Positions 7,806 through 15,711 are shown, numbered from the stretch's first letter. The stretch: 33,214 nucleotides of DNA from Thermoleophilaceae bacterium (GCA_025937135.1 JAICRZ010000011.1:1-33214); one strand, 5' to 3'. Notes: generated from the sequence alone by a model not told the origin. Translations and numbers: made by a program.

Positions 7806-9014
7806 CCAGCCGCCGCCGAAGAAGCCCGGCCCGCCCCAGCCGAACCCGCCGCCGAGCATCTCGCCCACCAGCAGGCCGCCGAGGAAGCCGCCGCCGCCGA
7901 AGCCGCCGAAGAAGCCGCCGGCCCACGGCCCGTAGTACGCCGGGGCGTTCCAGTAGGGCACGCTCCGGCCGCCCACCTCGATCTCGCGCATGCTCGGGTC
8001 CTGCCCGCTCTCCACCCGCTGAGCGTCGGCCGCACACGCCGGGACCGGGCGCGGCGCCCCGCCGGGCGGCGCCCACTCGACGTCGCGGACGGACGGCCCG
8101 TGACGCGGGTCGAAGAAGCACGGCGGCCGATGCTCCGGCGGTTCGCGGCCCTCCAGCCGCGCGCGCGCCGAGGCCATCTTGTAGCGGCCGTCCTGCACCA
8201 TCGAGGTCACCGGCGCGAGGTCGTCGGGCCGCTGCGCCGCGTCGAACGCCTCCTCCGCGCGCGTGTACAGCTCGACCGCCTGGCCGTACTCGTCCACCGC
8301 GGTGCGGTCGGCGTTCGGCATCTCCACGTCGAGGTCGAGCGAGCGGATGTCGTCGCCGAGCGCGACGAGGTCGTCGCGAGCCACGCGCTTGACCTCCTCG
8401 AGCTGGGCCCGCTCCTCCTCGCGGCGGCGGCGGCGTTGACGACCCGCGTAGGCGAACCCGAGCACGAAGATCACCGCCAGGATGATCAGCGGAACGGTCG
8501 AGCCGATGCCGCCGCCGGTTCCACCACCACCCCCGCCGCGCGCGTCCGCCACGCGGTCGACGAAGTCGTCGAGCACCGCCTGCGCGCCCTTGCCGCGATC
8601 GTCGGCCGCGACCTGTCGCGCGATGTCGCCGGCGTGGACGTCGGTGCTGCCGGCGCGCAGCTTCGAGCCCGCCACGAGCGCGTAGGTGCCCTGGCGGCCG
8701 AGGGCGTCGTGCAGCTCGCGCAGCATCGTGTCGGCCGAGCCGCCCGTCTCGCTCAGCGCCGACCCGGGCACCACGGCCACGTAGACCGCGCCGGCGTCGC
8801 CGTTCTCGATCCGCTGCGTCAGCTCGCGCTCGGCGCTCCCGCCGAGGATGTTCGTCGCGCGGTGGTCGACACAGACCGGACGGTCCTCGAGGCAGGTGGC
8901 CGCGCGATCGACCGTCGTGGCGGCGTGGGCGGGCGCGCTCAGCGCGAGCGCGAGCAGAGCCGCGAGCTCAATCGCCCAGACCGGCCGCGCGCAGCGCTTC
9001 TTCCTGGTTCGCAT
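7689..9014 (-). CDS. single-pass membrane protein, TPM-like outer domain and Gly/Asp/Phe-rich tail
   Basis: A protein of about 441 residues. A signal sequence (LAALLALALSAPAHA) is followed by an exported domain of about 140 residues resembling TPM-type domains (ELTQRIENGDAGAVYVAVVPG), a Gly-rich hinge, one transmembrane helix (VPLIILAVIFVLGFAYAG) and a basic, coiled-coil-like inner region (QRRRRREEERAQLEEVKR). Next comes a conserved-looking stretch (CFFDPRHGPSV, then GGAPRPVPAC) and a C-terminus made of Gly/Phe/Asp repeats such as GGGDFGGGGDF. Its function is unknown, and the TPM likeness is a judgement by eye. The frame is open to 9044, but the ATG at 9014 gives MRTRKKRCAR before the signal core. 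That start still overlaps the upstream NTF2-like gene by 47 bp, which hints at coupling. Confidence 0.7.
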   Translation of the reverse strand: MRTRKKRCARPVWAIELAALLALALSAPAHAATTVDRAATCLEDRPVCVDHRATNILGGSAERELTQRIENGDAGAVYVAVVPGSALSETGGSADTMLRELHDALGRQGTYALVAGSKLRAGSTDVHAGDIARQVAADDRGKGAQAVLDDFVDRVADARGGGGGGTGGGIGSTVPLIILAVIFVLGFAYAGRQRRRRREEERAQLEEVKRVARDDLVALGDDIRSLDLDVEMPNADRTAVDEYGQAVELYTRAEEAFDAAQRPDDLAPVTSMVQDGRYKMASARARLEGREPPEHRPPCFFDPRHGPSVRDVEWAPPGGAPRPVPACAADAQRVESGQDPSMREIEVGGRSVPYWNAPAYYGPWAGGFFGGFGGGGFLGGLLVGEMLGGGFGWGGPGFFGGGWGGDDFGDGGDFGGGDDFGGDIGGGDFGGGGDFGGGGDF

Positions 9015-9366
9015 AGACACGTCCGAACACGATCTTCCCGGCACGGAGCCTCCAAACCCAGCCAGTCGGCCGGTCGATGATCATCCCGCCGCCGCGTCCG
9101 TGGATTCGCCCGAGCGCCACGACGGTCTCCCCCATGTCACGGAAGTCGTTGGGATAGACGCGCAGCTCGTCCCAGACGCGGCCGACGTCCTCGAAGTAGC
9201 GGGCCATCCCCTCGTGCCCGCGGTACGGGATGCCGCCGGTCGTGAGGTTCGCCGTCACGGGGAGGAACTCGACCTCCTCGTCCATGACCTCGAGGATCGC
9301 CTCGACGTCGCGCGCGGCGAACGCGGCGAAGGCCCGCCGGCACAGCTCCACGTTCGCCTCTGACAC
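8968..9366 (-). CDS. SnoaL/NTF2-like protein
   Basis: A 132-residue protein of the NTF2-like fold. The opening MSEANVELCRRAFAAFAARD is the usual helix of SnoaL-like proteins, and YRGHEGMARYFEDV and VWRLRAGKIV are the typical middle and late strands. Members are cyclases, isomerases, or binding proteins of unknown role, and no catalytic residue can be picked out with confidence. The start is GTG, 28 bases beyond the 3' end of the tRNA-Gly on the same strand. Its 3' end overlaps the start of the TPM-like membrane protein gene. A role linked to that neighbour is possible but not shown. Confidence 0.8.
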   Translation of the reverse strand: MSEANVELCRRAFAAFAARDVEAILEVMDEEVEFLPVTANLTTGGIPYRGHEGMARYFEDVGRVWDELRVYPNDFRDMGETVVALGRIHGRGGGMIIDRPTGWVWRLRAGKIVFGRVYANQEEALRAAGLGD

Positions 9367-9394
9367 GCGCGCAGTATGGCGCGGGGCGCGGTCA

Positions 9395-9467
9395 AGCGGA
9401 CGACGGGCCTCGAACCCGCGACCCCCAGCTTGGGAAGCTGGTGCTCTACCAACTGAGCTACGTCCGC
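9395..9467 (-). tRNA. tRNA-Gly (anticodon CCC)
   Basis: A complete cloverleaf reads on the minus strand. It has a perfect 7-bp acceptor stem (GCGGACG/CGTCCGC), D arm GCTCAGTTGGTAGAGC, anticodon stem CCAGC/GCTGG around TTCCCAA (anticodon CCC, codon GGG), a five-base variable loop and a T arm with TTCGAGG. The discriminator base is T and no CCA is encoded, so CCA must be added by nucleotidyltransferase. Total length is 73 bases. A possible -10 box (TAGACT) lies about 10 bases upstream. Confidence 0.97.
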
Positions 9468-9500
9468 GCGCGGGCCAGTCTACCTTCGCTTTAGGGCTTC

Positions 9501-10085
9501 ATGAAGGGCAGCTTTACCCTTGTCGAAGCAGTGAGCCGCCTCCTCCGCCCCGTGCCCCTTGTCGCCCTCGCCGGCGTGCTGGCGCTGCTCGCGCTGCTCG
9601 CCTACGGCGTGGCGTCGCGCGGCACCGACACGTCGATCGACAGTCAGCTCGCCGCAGGCAAGCGCCCGGCGGCGCCCGCCACCACGCTGGCCAAGCTCGA
9701 CGGCGGCGGCGGCGTGCCGCTGTCCTCGTACAGGGGCAAGGTGGTGGTGCTGAACTTCTGGGCCTCGTGGTGCGGGCCGTGCCGTGGCGAGGCGCCCGTG
9801 CTCGAGCGCTGGCAGCACAAGCTGAGCGCACGCAACGCGACGATCGTGGGCGTCGACGTGCTCGACGTGACCGAGGACGCCCGCAGGTTCATCGACCGGT
9901 ACGGGCTCACCTACCCGCAGCTCCGCGACGGCGACGGGTCGCACCTCAAGCGCTTCGACGTGGTCGGCTATCCGGAGACGGTGGTGCTCGACCGGCGCGG
10001 CCGGATCGCCGCGACCGCGCGCGGCCCCGTGGACGAGCGCTTCTTCGCCGAGCAGGTCGCGCCGCTGCTGAAGGAGCCCGCGTGA
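9501..10085 (+). CDS. TlpA/CcmG-like membrane-anchored thiol:disulfide oxidoreductase
   Basis: A 194-residue thioredoxin-fold protein anchored by an N-terminal helix (about 18-38) with its domain outside the membrane. The active site is WCGPC (C91, C94) in VVVLNFWASWCGPC, and the cis-Pro region is VVGYPETVVLD. In cytochrome c maturation such proteins reduce the apocytochrome CxxCH cysteines, drawing electrons from CcdA. The stop overlaps the ccmH start (GTGA), and ccdA follows, which strongly supports this role. The ATG at 9501 has a weak AGGG ribosome site; a GTG ten codons further in is an alternative start that would leave the helix intact. Confidence 0.92.
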   Translation: MKGSFTLVEAVSRLLRPVPLVALAGVLALLALLAYGVASRGTDTSIDSQLAAGKRPAAPATTLAKLDGGGGVPLSSYRGKVVVLNFWASWCGPCRGEAPVLERWQHKLSARNATIVGVDVLDVTEDARRFIDRYGLTYPQLRDGDGSHLKRFDVVGYPETVVLDRRGRIAATARGPVDERFFAEQVAPLLKEPA

Positions 10086-10528
10086 GGCTGATCGCGCTCG
10101 CGCTGGCACTGCTCCTGCTGGCGCCGGCGGCCGCGCTGGCCGCGGCGTGCCCGAAGACCTCGTCGACCGACATCGAGGACGAGGTCATGTGCCTCCAGTG
10201 CGGCGTCCCGCTCAACCTCGCCGAGGACGCGCCGTCGGCGAAGCGCGAGCGCGCGTTCATCCAGGCGCGCGTGGAGCGCTGCGAGTCGAAGCAGCAGATC
10301 AAGGACGAGCTCGTTGCGCAGTTCGGCTCGCGGATCCTGGCCGAGCCGCATTCGAAGAGCGCCTGGTGGATCCCCGCCGTCGCGTTCGCCCTGGGCGCAG
10401 TCGCGGTCGGCTTCGGGGCGCGCCGCTGGCGCCATCGTCGCGTGGAGGCATCCGCCAGCGGCGGACCGGCCCTCGACTCCGGCGACTCGGCGCGGCTCCA
10501 GGCCGACATCGAGCGGTACGACCTGTGA
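10082..10528 (+). CDS. ccmH: cytochrome c-type biogenesis protein CcmH
   Basis: A 148-residue protein with a signal/anchor helix at the N-terminus, the redox motif CLQCG (C37, C40) that matches the family's CxxC, a helical domain (ARVERCESKQQIKDELVAQFG) and one transmembrane helix (WWIPAVAFALGAVAVGFG). CcmH keeps apocytochrome thiols reduced for heme attachment by CcmF. It lacks the TPR region found in fused CcmH/CcmI proteins. It begins with GTG within the stop of the thioredoxin gene, and its own stop overlaps the ccdA start, so the three form one coupled operon. The partner genes ccmE and ccmF are about 8 kb away on the other strand. Confidence 0.92.
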   Translation: MRLIALALALLLLAPAAALAAACPKTSSTDIEDEVMCLQCGVPLNLAEDAPSAKRERAFIQARVERCESKQQIKDELVAQFGSRILAEPHSKSAWWIPAVAFALGAVAVGFGARRWRHRRVEASASGGPALDSGDSARLQADIERYDL

Positions 10529-11265
10529 CGGTCATCGCGGCATCGGGCGACGCGACGATCTTCGCCGCCTTCGCGGTCGGCTTCGTGTCGTTCATCTCGC
10601 CCTGCGTGCTGCCGCTCGTGCCGGGCTACCTCTCGGCGATCTCCGGCATCTCGTTCACGGAGCTGCGCGAGGGCCGCGGGCGCGCGCAGGTGCTCGGGCC
10701 CGCGCTGATCTTCTGCATCTCGTTCACGGTCATGTTCGTGGCGCTCGGGATGGGCGCGACCGGGATCGGCCACTGGCTCGGCGACCACCGCGTCGCGCTG
10801 CGCCACATCTCGGGGCTCGTGATCGCCGCGATGGGCGTGCTCTTCATAGCCACGATGTTCATCCCGAAGCTCAACCGCGAGTGGCGCCCCGAGACGCTGA
10901 TGCAGCGCGCAGGCACCGGCGGCCCGGTCATCGCGGGACTGGCATTCGCCGTGGCTTGGCTGCCCTGCACCGGCCCGACGCTGGCGGCCATCCTGACCGC
11001 GGCGTCGAACCAGAACACGGTCGCTAAGGGCGGCGTGCTGCTGGCGTTCTACTCCGCCGGGCTGGCCATCCCGTTCATCCTCAGCGCGGTCGCGTTCGCG
11101 CGCGTGACCGGGATCTTCAGGTTCTTCCGCGACCACTACACCGTGATCACGGTCGTCTCCGGCGTGATCCTCGTGGTGATGGGCGTGATGCTCTACACCG
11201 ACCAGCTCGCGCAGTTCAACTCGTTCCTGAACAAGACCGGGCTGAACTCGATCGGCGGGCTGTAG
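10525..11265 (+). CDS. ccdA: cytochrome c biogenesis protein CcdA (DsbD-type electron carrier)
   Basis: A 246-residue membrane protein with about six helices that passes electrons from cytoplasmic thioredoxin to extracytoplasmic thiol proteins such as the TlpA/CcmG-like one here. The two membrane cysteines that form the redox pair are C27 in FISPCVLPLVPGY and C148 in AWLPCTGPTL, both in their usual sequence setting. The GTG start at 10525 overlaps the ccmH stop. An N-terminally longer reading of the frame would only cover ccmH out of frame. The gene runs to 14 bp before the convergent glycosyltransferase gene. No clear terminator hairpin is visible in that gap. Confidence 0.93.
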   Translation: MTVIAASGDATIFAAFAVGFVSFISPCVLPLVPGYLSAISGISFTELREGRGRAQVLGPALIFCISFTVMFVALGMGATGIGHWLGDHRVALRHISGLVIAAMGVLFIATMFIPKLNREWRPETLMQRAGTGGPVIAGLAFAVAWLPCTGPTLAAILTAASNQNTVAKGGVLLAFYSAGLAIPFILSAVAFARVTGIFRFFRDHYTVITVVSGVILVVMGVMLYTDQLAQFNSFLNKTGLNSIGGL

Positions 11266-11279
11266 CCGCCGCCACGCCC

Positions 11280-12212
11280 TTAGGCGCGCAGATAGACGCT
11301 CCTCGACCTCGACCCCCTCGCCAGGTGACGGGCGACGCCGAGCGGAACCGCGACCGCCGCGGTGAGGTTGTGGACCAGATGCAGGCCCACACCGGCGACC
11401 GCGCCCGCCGCGCCCAGCCTGCGCGCCAGCAGCGCATAGAAGCTCCGGTTGAGTACGAGCATCACCGCGAGCGCGCCGAGCCCCGGCCCCGCCCGCCGCG
11501 TCGCTGCCGCGCCGGCGACCGTGACCGACGCCGCCAGGGTGGCGCGCTGGCGCCAGCCGACGTTGAGCGCTGCCGGCAGCGAGCGGGTGCGCAGCGACAT
11601 CTCGATCCACGGCACGCCGCGGCGCATAATGTCGGTCCACACCATCATGCCGAGCGTCCAGCGCTTCGTGTGCGTGCCCTGGATCCGCGGGTCGAGCACG
11701 ATCCGCCCGCCTGCGGCGATCAGGCGGGTGCCGAACTCGACGTCCTCGATCGCCGGTCCGGGGAAGAGCCCCTCGTCGAAGCCGCCGACGGCGAGCGCAG
11801 CCTCGCGCCGGACCGCGCCGATTCCGCCCCAATAGGTCTGAGCGGCTCCCGCGGCCTGCTGATGGACGTGGTGGTGGAGCAGGTTGCGGAACCGCGAGAC
11901 GACCCCGGGCGCGCTCGGGCTGTCGTCGTAGGAGCCGAAGACCGCCGTCAGCTCCTGGTCGCCGTCGAGCGCCTCACGCAAACCGTCGAGGGCGCCGGCG
12001 CCGACCAGGACGTCGGCGTCGATGAACGCCACCGCGTCTCGCGTAGCGCGCTTCAGGCCGAGGTTGCGCGCCGCGGCGCATGCCGCGGTCGGCGGCGAAT
12101 CGATGACGATCAGCTCGTCCCCGTCGTGCATCTGACCGCGGATCGCGGCCACGCAGCGGCCGAGCTCGGGCTGGTAGTTCGTCGCCGGCACGACGATGCT
12201 GAACGTCGTCAC
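11280..12212 (-). CDS. family 2 glycosyltransferase, membrane associated
   Basis: A 310-residue GT-A fold transferase. Nucleotide-sugar binding is shown by TTFSIVVPATNYQPEL at the start and FIDADV, the DxD-like metal motif. The acceptor/catalytic region shows WGGIGAVRREAAL, GGFDEGLF and IEDVEFGTRL, with the usual ED pair. The last 100 residues contain hydrophobic segments (LGALAVMLVLNRSFYALL) and end basic (RHLARGSRSRSVYLRA), suggesting it works at the inner membrane face, perhaps on a lipid carrier or cell-wall glycan. Substrate unknown. I chose the GTG at 12212; a GTG at 12257 would add 15 poorly conserved-looking residues. No other polysaccharide gene is adjacent. Confidence 0.85.
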   Translation of the reverse strand: MTTFSIVVPATNYQPELGRCVAAIRGQMHDGDELIVIDSPPTAACAAARNLGLKRATRDAVAFIDADVLVGAGALDGLREALDGDQELTAVFGSYDDSPSAPGVVSRFRNLLHHHVHQQAAGAAQTYWGGIGAVRREAALAVGGFDEGLFPGPAIEDVEFGTRLIAAGGRIVLDPRIQGTHTKRWTLGMMVWTDIMRRGVPWIEMSLRTRSLPAALNVGWRQRATLAASVTVAGAAATRRAGPGLGALAVMLVLNRSFYALLARRLGAAGAVAGVGLHLVHNLTAAVAVPLGVARHLARGSRSRSVYLRA

Positions 12213-12269
12213 GTGGCGAGGGTAAGCGGGCTGCCGTGACTTCGCCACCGGCGCCACCGGCGCCGAGGG

Positions 12270-13904
12270 CTACATCTGCTCCGGCGCCTCGACCCCGAGC
12301 AGGTCGAGCGAGCGGGCGATGACGCGCTTCGCGACCACGCTCAGGGCGATGCGGAAGTCCTCGTCGCCCCCCTCCTCGGCGGCGCCGACGACGCGGCAGT
12401 CCCGGTAGAAGGCCGAGAACGACTGCGACACCTCCTGGGCGTACGCGGTCAGTCGATGCGGCGCGCGCCGCTCGGCGGCGATCTGGACCTCGGCGGGCAG
12501 CTCGAGCAGCCGCTTGACCAGCGCTCGCGCAGACGGGTGCAGCACCTCGGGGCTCGCGGCCAGATCGACCGCGAGCGCCTGCTCGACCCGCTCGTCCCCC
12601 GCCTTGCGCAGGATCGACGCGATGCGTGCGTGCGCGTACTGCACGTAGTAGACCGGGTTGTCCTGCGACTTCTCGCGCGCGAGCTGGAGGTCCAGGTCGA
12701 GCGTGGTGTCGTGCGAGCGCTGAAGCATGAAGAAGCGCGCCGCGTCCACGCCGATGTCGTCGACCAGGTCGTCGAGCGTGACGATCGTGCCCGCGCGCTT
12801 GGACATCTGCGCGCGCTGGCCGCCCTCGAGCAGGTTCACGAGCTGCATGATCAGGAGCTCGAGCCGGTCGGGATCGCCGCCGAGCGCGCCGAACGCCGCC
12901 TTCATCCGCGACACGTAGCCGTGATGGTCGGCCCCCCAGACGTCGATCAGGCGGTCGAAGCCGCGCTCGCGCTTGTGCTGGTGGTAGGCGATGTCGGAGG
13001 CGAAGTAGGTGTCCTCGCCACTGCCGCGCTTCAGCACCCTGTCCTTGTCGTCGCCGAAGCTGCTGGTCCGCAGCCAGGTCGCGCCCTCCGAGCGGAAGAC
13101 GTGGCCCTGCTCCTCGAGCAGCTCGATCGCCCGGTCGACCTCGCCGCGCTCGTGCACCTCCGACTCGTGGAAGAAGCGGTCGAAGTGGACGCGGTAGCGC
13201 TCCATCGTCGCGCGCATCGCCGCCACCATCAGCTCGACGCCGCGGCGGGCGAGCTCGTCGACGTCCATGTCGGCGGAGCCGTCGATCTGCTGCGCGACAT
13301 CGGACACGTACGCGCCCTGGTAGCCGTCCTCGGGCGGATCCTCGCCGCGGGCGCGCGCCCGGATCGACTCGCCGAAGCGGCGCACCTGCGAGCCGTAGTC
13401 GTTCACGTAGTACTCGCGCTCGACCTCGTGTCCGGCGAACTCGAGGATCCGCGCCAGCGAGTCGCCGTACGCGGCGTGGCGGCCGGTCGCGGCGTTGGGC
13501 GGACCCGTGGGGTTAGCGCTCACGAACTCCACGAGCACGCGCTCGGCGGTCTCGGGCAGGGTGCGTCCGTAATCGTCGCCCGCCGTGACCGCGGCCGCGA
13601 CGGCGGCGCGATACCACTCGTCCGCCATGAAGAGGTTCAGGAAGCCGGGCCCCGCCACCTCGGCGCGCTCGAGCGCCTCGCCGAGCCGACCGCGCACGCG
13701 CTCGGCCAGCCGCTCGGCCACCTCGCGCGGCGGCTGGCGCAACGCCGGCGCGAGCAGCATCGGCACGTTCGACGAGTAGTCGCCGAACTCCGCCTTGGGC
13801 GGCCGGTCGAGCTTCGCACCGGCCCGCGCGCCGTTCCCGGCGAGCTCCCCCGCGGAGTCCAGAACCGCGCCCGCGACATCCGAGACTGGGTCGGCGTTAC
13901 TCAC
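12270..13904 (-). CDS. argS: arginyl-tRNA synthetase
   Basis: Class I synthetase that charges tRNA-Arg in the cytoplasm; 544 residues, slightly short for the family. The N-terminal Add1 domain ends near 90, followed by the Rossmann catalytic core. Family signatures are VEFVSANPTGP, the LEFAGHEVEREYYVNDYG region, DVWGADHHGYVSRMKAA and MSKRAGT (KMSK equivalent, QMSKR at 366-370). The C-terminal anticodon-binding DALR domain includes YVQYAHARIASILRK. The HIGH motif, usually HVGH or HLGH after NPTGP, here reads NAAT (137-140). The rest of the core looks intact, so the gene is probably functional. Start is GTG. It lies 120 bp downstream of rlmH, with a large inverted repeat between. Confidence 0.93.
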   Translation of the reverse strand: MSNADPVSDVAGAVLDSAGELAGNGARAGAKLDRPPKAEFGDYSSNVPMLLAPALRQPPREVAERLAERVRGRLGEALERAEVAGPGFLNLFMADEWYRAAVAAAVTAGDDYGRTLPETAERVLVEFVSANPTGPPNAATGRHAAYGDSLARILEFAGHEVEREYYVNDYGSQVRRFGESIRARARGEDPPEDGYQGAYVSDVAQQIDGSADMDVDELARRGVELMVAAMRATMERYRVHFDRFFHESEVHERGEVDRAIELLEEQGHVFRSEGATWLRTSSFGDDKDRVLKRGSGEDTYFASDIAYHQHKRERGFDRLIDVWGADHHGYVSRMKAAFGALGGDPDRLELLIMQLVNLLEGGQRAQMSKRAGTIVTLDDLVDDIGVDAARFFMLQRSHDTTLDLDLQLAREKSQDNPVYYVQYAHARIASILRKAGDERVEQALAVDLAASPEVLHPSARALVKRLLELPAEVQIAAERRAPHRLTAYAQEVSQSFSAFYRDCRVVGAAEEGGDEDFRIALSVVAKRVIARSLDLLGVEAPEQM

Positions 13905-13954
13905 GCGGCCAATGGTATGGCGCTGCTTACTGCGGGCCGCGGGCCGCGGGCCTG

Positions 13955-14024
13955 GGGAAATGGAGATTCCGGTCCGGCAGCGTCTGAGCCGGTGCCGGCG
14001 GGCCGCCGGAATCGAACATTTCCC
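13955..14024 (-). repeat. inverted repeat between rlmH and argS, possible terminator or structured argS leader
   Basis: Arms 13955-13972 and 14006-14024 pair over about 15 bp, interrupted by a small internal loop (GA against TTC), with a GC-rich loop able to fold further. It begins at the base right after the rlmH stop codon. No T-run follows on the minus strand, so a classic terminator is uncertain, and a leader structure affecting argS is equally possible. Confidence 0.5.
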
Positions 14025-14432
14025 TCAATAGTGGTATGGCTCGCCCGCCAAGATCTTGTTCGCCCGGTAGATCTGCTCCAGCAGCACCACGCGCGCGAGC
14101 TGATGCGGCAGCGTCATCCGTCCCAGCGACAGCTTCATGTCGCATTCGTCCATGTTGAGCCCGCGCGGCCCGCCGACCACGAAGCAGAGGTCGCGGCCCG
14201 ACTGGCGGCGATCCTCGAGCCAGCGGGCGAACTCCTCGGACTCGAACTCGCGCCCGCCCGCGGCCAGCAGCACGACGAACGCCTCGTCCGGGATGCGCCC
14301 GTCCACGTTCTGGTCGTCCCGCACCTCCGTGAGCTCGAGCCGCGTATGGCGAGCCAGCAGCTTCTGGTAGTGCTGGACGTCGTCCGCGTAGGGAGGGCGC
14401 AGGCGCCCGACTGCCAGAACGATCGTCCTCAC
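14025..14432 (-). CDS. rlmH: 23S rRNA pseudouridine-1915 N3-methyltransferase RlmH
   Basis: SPOUT-class methyltransferase that uses S-adenosylmethionine to methylate pseudouridine 1915 in helix 69 of 23S rRNA. The protein is 135 residues, about 20 shorter than the usual 155. The knot region is clear: DLCFVVGGPRGLN, then LSLGRMTLPHQLARVVLLEQ and the C-terminal YRANKILAGEPYHY. The N-terminus (MRTIVLAVGRLRPPY) also matches. The shortening is in the middle loop. It starts with GTG 13 bases after the stop of the M48 protease gene and is probably transcribed with it. The conserved core makes the call secure. Confidence 0.93.
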   Translation of the reverse strand: MRTIVLAVGRLRPPYADDVQHYQKLLARHTRLELTEVRDDQNVDGRIPDEAFVVLLAAGGREFESEEFARWLEDRRQSGRDLCFVVGGPRGLNMDECDMKLSLGRMTLPHQLARVVLLEQIYRANKILAGEPYHY

Positions 14433-14445
14433 CGCGCGGTGGAGG

Positions 14446-15684
14446 CTAGTGATCCTGCGCCCAGGTCAATGCGTAGCCGATCCGGTCCACCGTCTTCGGA
14501 TGCGTGCCGAACACGAACTGGAGCCAGCCGGGCGGGTCGGGGTCCGCCACGTTCTGGACCGCCAGCTTGCGCTGCATCCCGACGAAGGCGGCCGGGTGGC
14601 CGTAGAGGTGGAGCGAGTAGGAGTCGGCCGACGCCTCGACCCCGCGCGAGACCGCGTTGCCGGGGATGTTCAGCAGGAAGGAGACGAGCGCGATCGACAG
14701 AGCCGCCGCCGGCAGCACGACCGGCCCGGCGCCGCGGCCGAGGCGCGCCTCGGGCGCGAGCCGCTCGGTCAGCCGCTGGATCACGAGCATCCCCGCCGGC
14801 GCCACGATCGCCAGCCACAGGAGCCCGCGCGGGACGTCGCGGTGCTTCACGTGACCGAGCTCGTGTGCGACCACCGACGCGACCTGGTCGGGCGGGAAGT
14901 CGTTCAGCAGGTTGTCGTAGATGACCACCCGCTTCGTGCCCCCGATTCCGTTCACGTAGGCGTTCGCGCCGGTCGTGCGGCGGCTCGCGTCGACGCGGTA
15001 GACCTGCCCGACCTTCACGTGCGCCTCATCGGCGAGCTTGAGCACCTCACTGCGGACGGGACCGTCGGGCAGCCGCTCGAACTTGTTGAAGAGCGGGTCG
15101 ATCAACACCGGCGAGAAGAAGACGAACACCGCGCTCAGCACGATGGCCGCCGCCGCGCCGAGGGCCCACCACGAGCGCGGGAAGCGCCGGATCACCCCCA
15201 TCAGGATCACGGCGCCCAGTGCGGTCAGAACCATCGAGACCGCGACGGACTTGCCCAGGTCGGCGACCCAGCCGCCCCAGTCCTGCGTGGAGAGGCCGAA
15301 GTCGCGGGCGCGCTGTTCCGCCGGTATCGACACCGGAAGCTGCACCACCACGAGCAACACCGCGAACGCCGCGCCCGCGGCGGCGGCGGCGAGGATCGGG
15401 CGCGAGCGGCCGCGCACGAGCGCCCGCCGCAGCCGCCGCGGCAGCCGGAGAGCCAGGAATGCGAGCGTCCCTGCCTCGATCGCGAGCCCGCCGAGGCCGA
15501 GCAGCCGCTGGGTCCCGCTGTAGTCGTGCATACGGGCCAGCTCGGATGGGCTGAAGTACGCTTCCGCGGCTACGGGAGCCGGATGGATGAGCCCGTGTCG
15601 CGGCCGCAGCACCAGGGTCGCCGCACCGGCTGCGACGACCGCGATACCTACGGCCAGCGGCAGCCCGACACGATGAGCCTCCAT
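14446..15684 (-). CDS. M48 family membrane metalloprotease (Ste24/CAAX-protease-like)
   Basis: A 412-residue membrane zinc protease. At least six hydrophobic segments flank the catalytic part. The zinc motif HELGH is at 274-278 in VVAHELGHVKHRD, and the third ligand is E350 in VEASADSYSLHLYGHP. Length, the motif NGIGGTKRVVIYDNLL before the active site, and the late E.SADSYS match Ste24-type enzymes, which in bacteria are thought to act in membrane protein quality control; bacteria lack the prenylated CAAX substrates. The ATG has no clear ribosome site. It is divergent from the phosphoesterase gene with 27 bp or less between the two starts, so the promoters must overlap coding sequence. It runs into rlmH downstream. 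Confidence 0.9.
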   Translation of the reverse strand: MEAHRVGLPLAVGIAVVAAGAATLVLRPRHGLIHPAPVAAEAYFSPSELARMHDYSGTQRLLGLGGLAIEAGTLAFLALRLPRRLRRALVRGRSRPILAAAAAGAAFAVLLVVVQLPVSIPAEQRARDFGLSTQDWGGWVADLGKSVAVSMVLTALGAVILMGVIRRFPRSWWALGAAAAIVLSAVFVFFSPVLIDPLFNKFERLPDGPVRSEVLKLADEAHVKVGQVYRVDASRRTTGANAYVNGIGGTKRVVIYDNLLNDFPPDQVASVVAHELGHVKHRDVPRGLLWLAIVAPAGMLVIQRLTERLAPEARLGRGAGPVVLPAAALSIALVSFLLNIPGNAVSRGVEASADSYSLHLYGHPAAFVGMQRKLAVQNVADPDPPGWLQFVFGTHPKTVDRIGYALTWAQDH

Positions 15685-15711
15685 TCGCAGGACACTCTAG
15701 AGAGCACGCCG

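Noticed and set aside
6885-9080. Plus-strand frame of 731 codons across the cupredoxin and membrane protein genes
   Set aside because: Arg/Ala/Val-rich composition with no motif; the minus-strand genes have signal peptides, copper ligands and family motifs instead.
9395-9467. Attachment site or integrated element at the tRNA-Gly gene
   Set aside because: No integrase gene and no repeat of the tRNA 3' end was noticed within the window.
9946-11832. Minus-strand frame of 628 codons opposite ccmH and ccdA
   Set aside because: Low-complexity Arg/His/Asp-rich product with no motif; the plus-strand genes are well recognised.
13905-14024. T-box riboswitch ahead of argS
   Set aside because: The gap is too short, and no T-box sequence or antiterminator arrangement can be read; only an inverted repeat is present.
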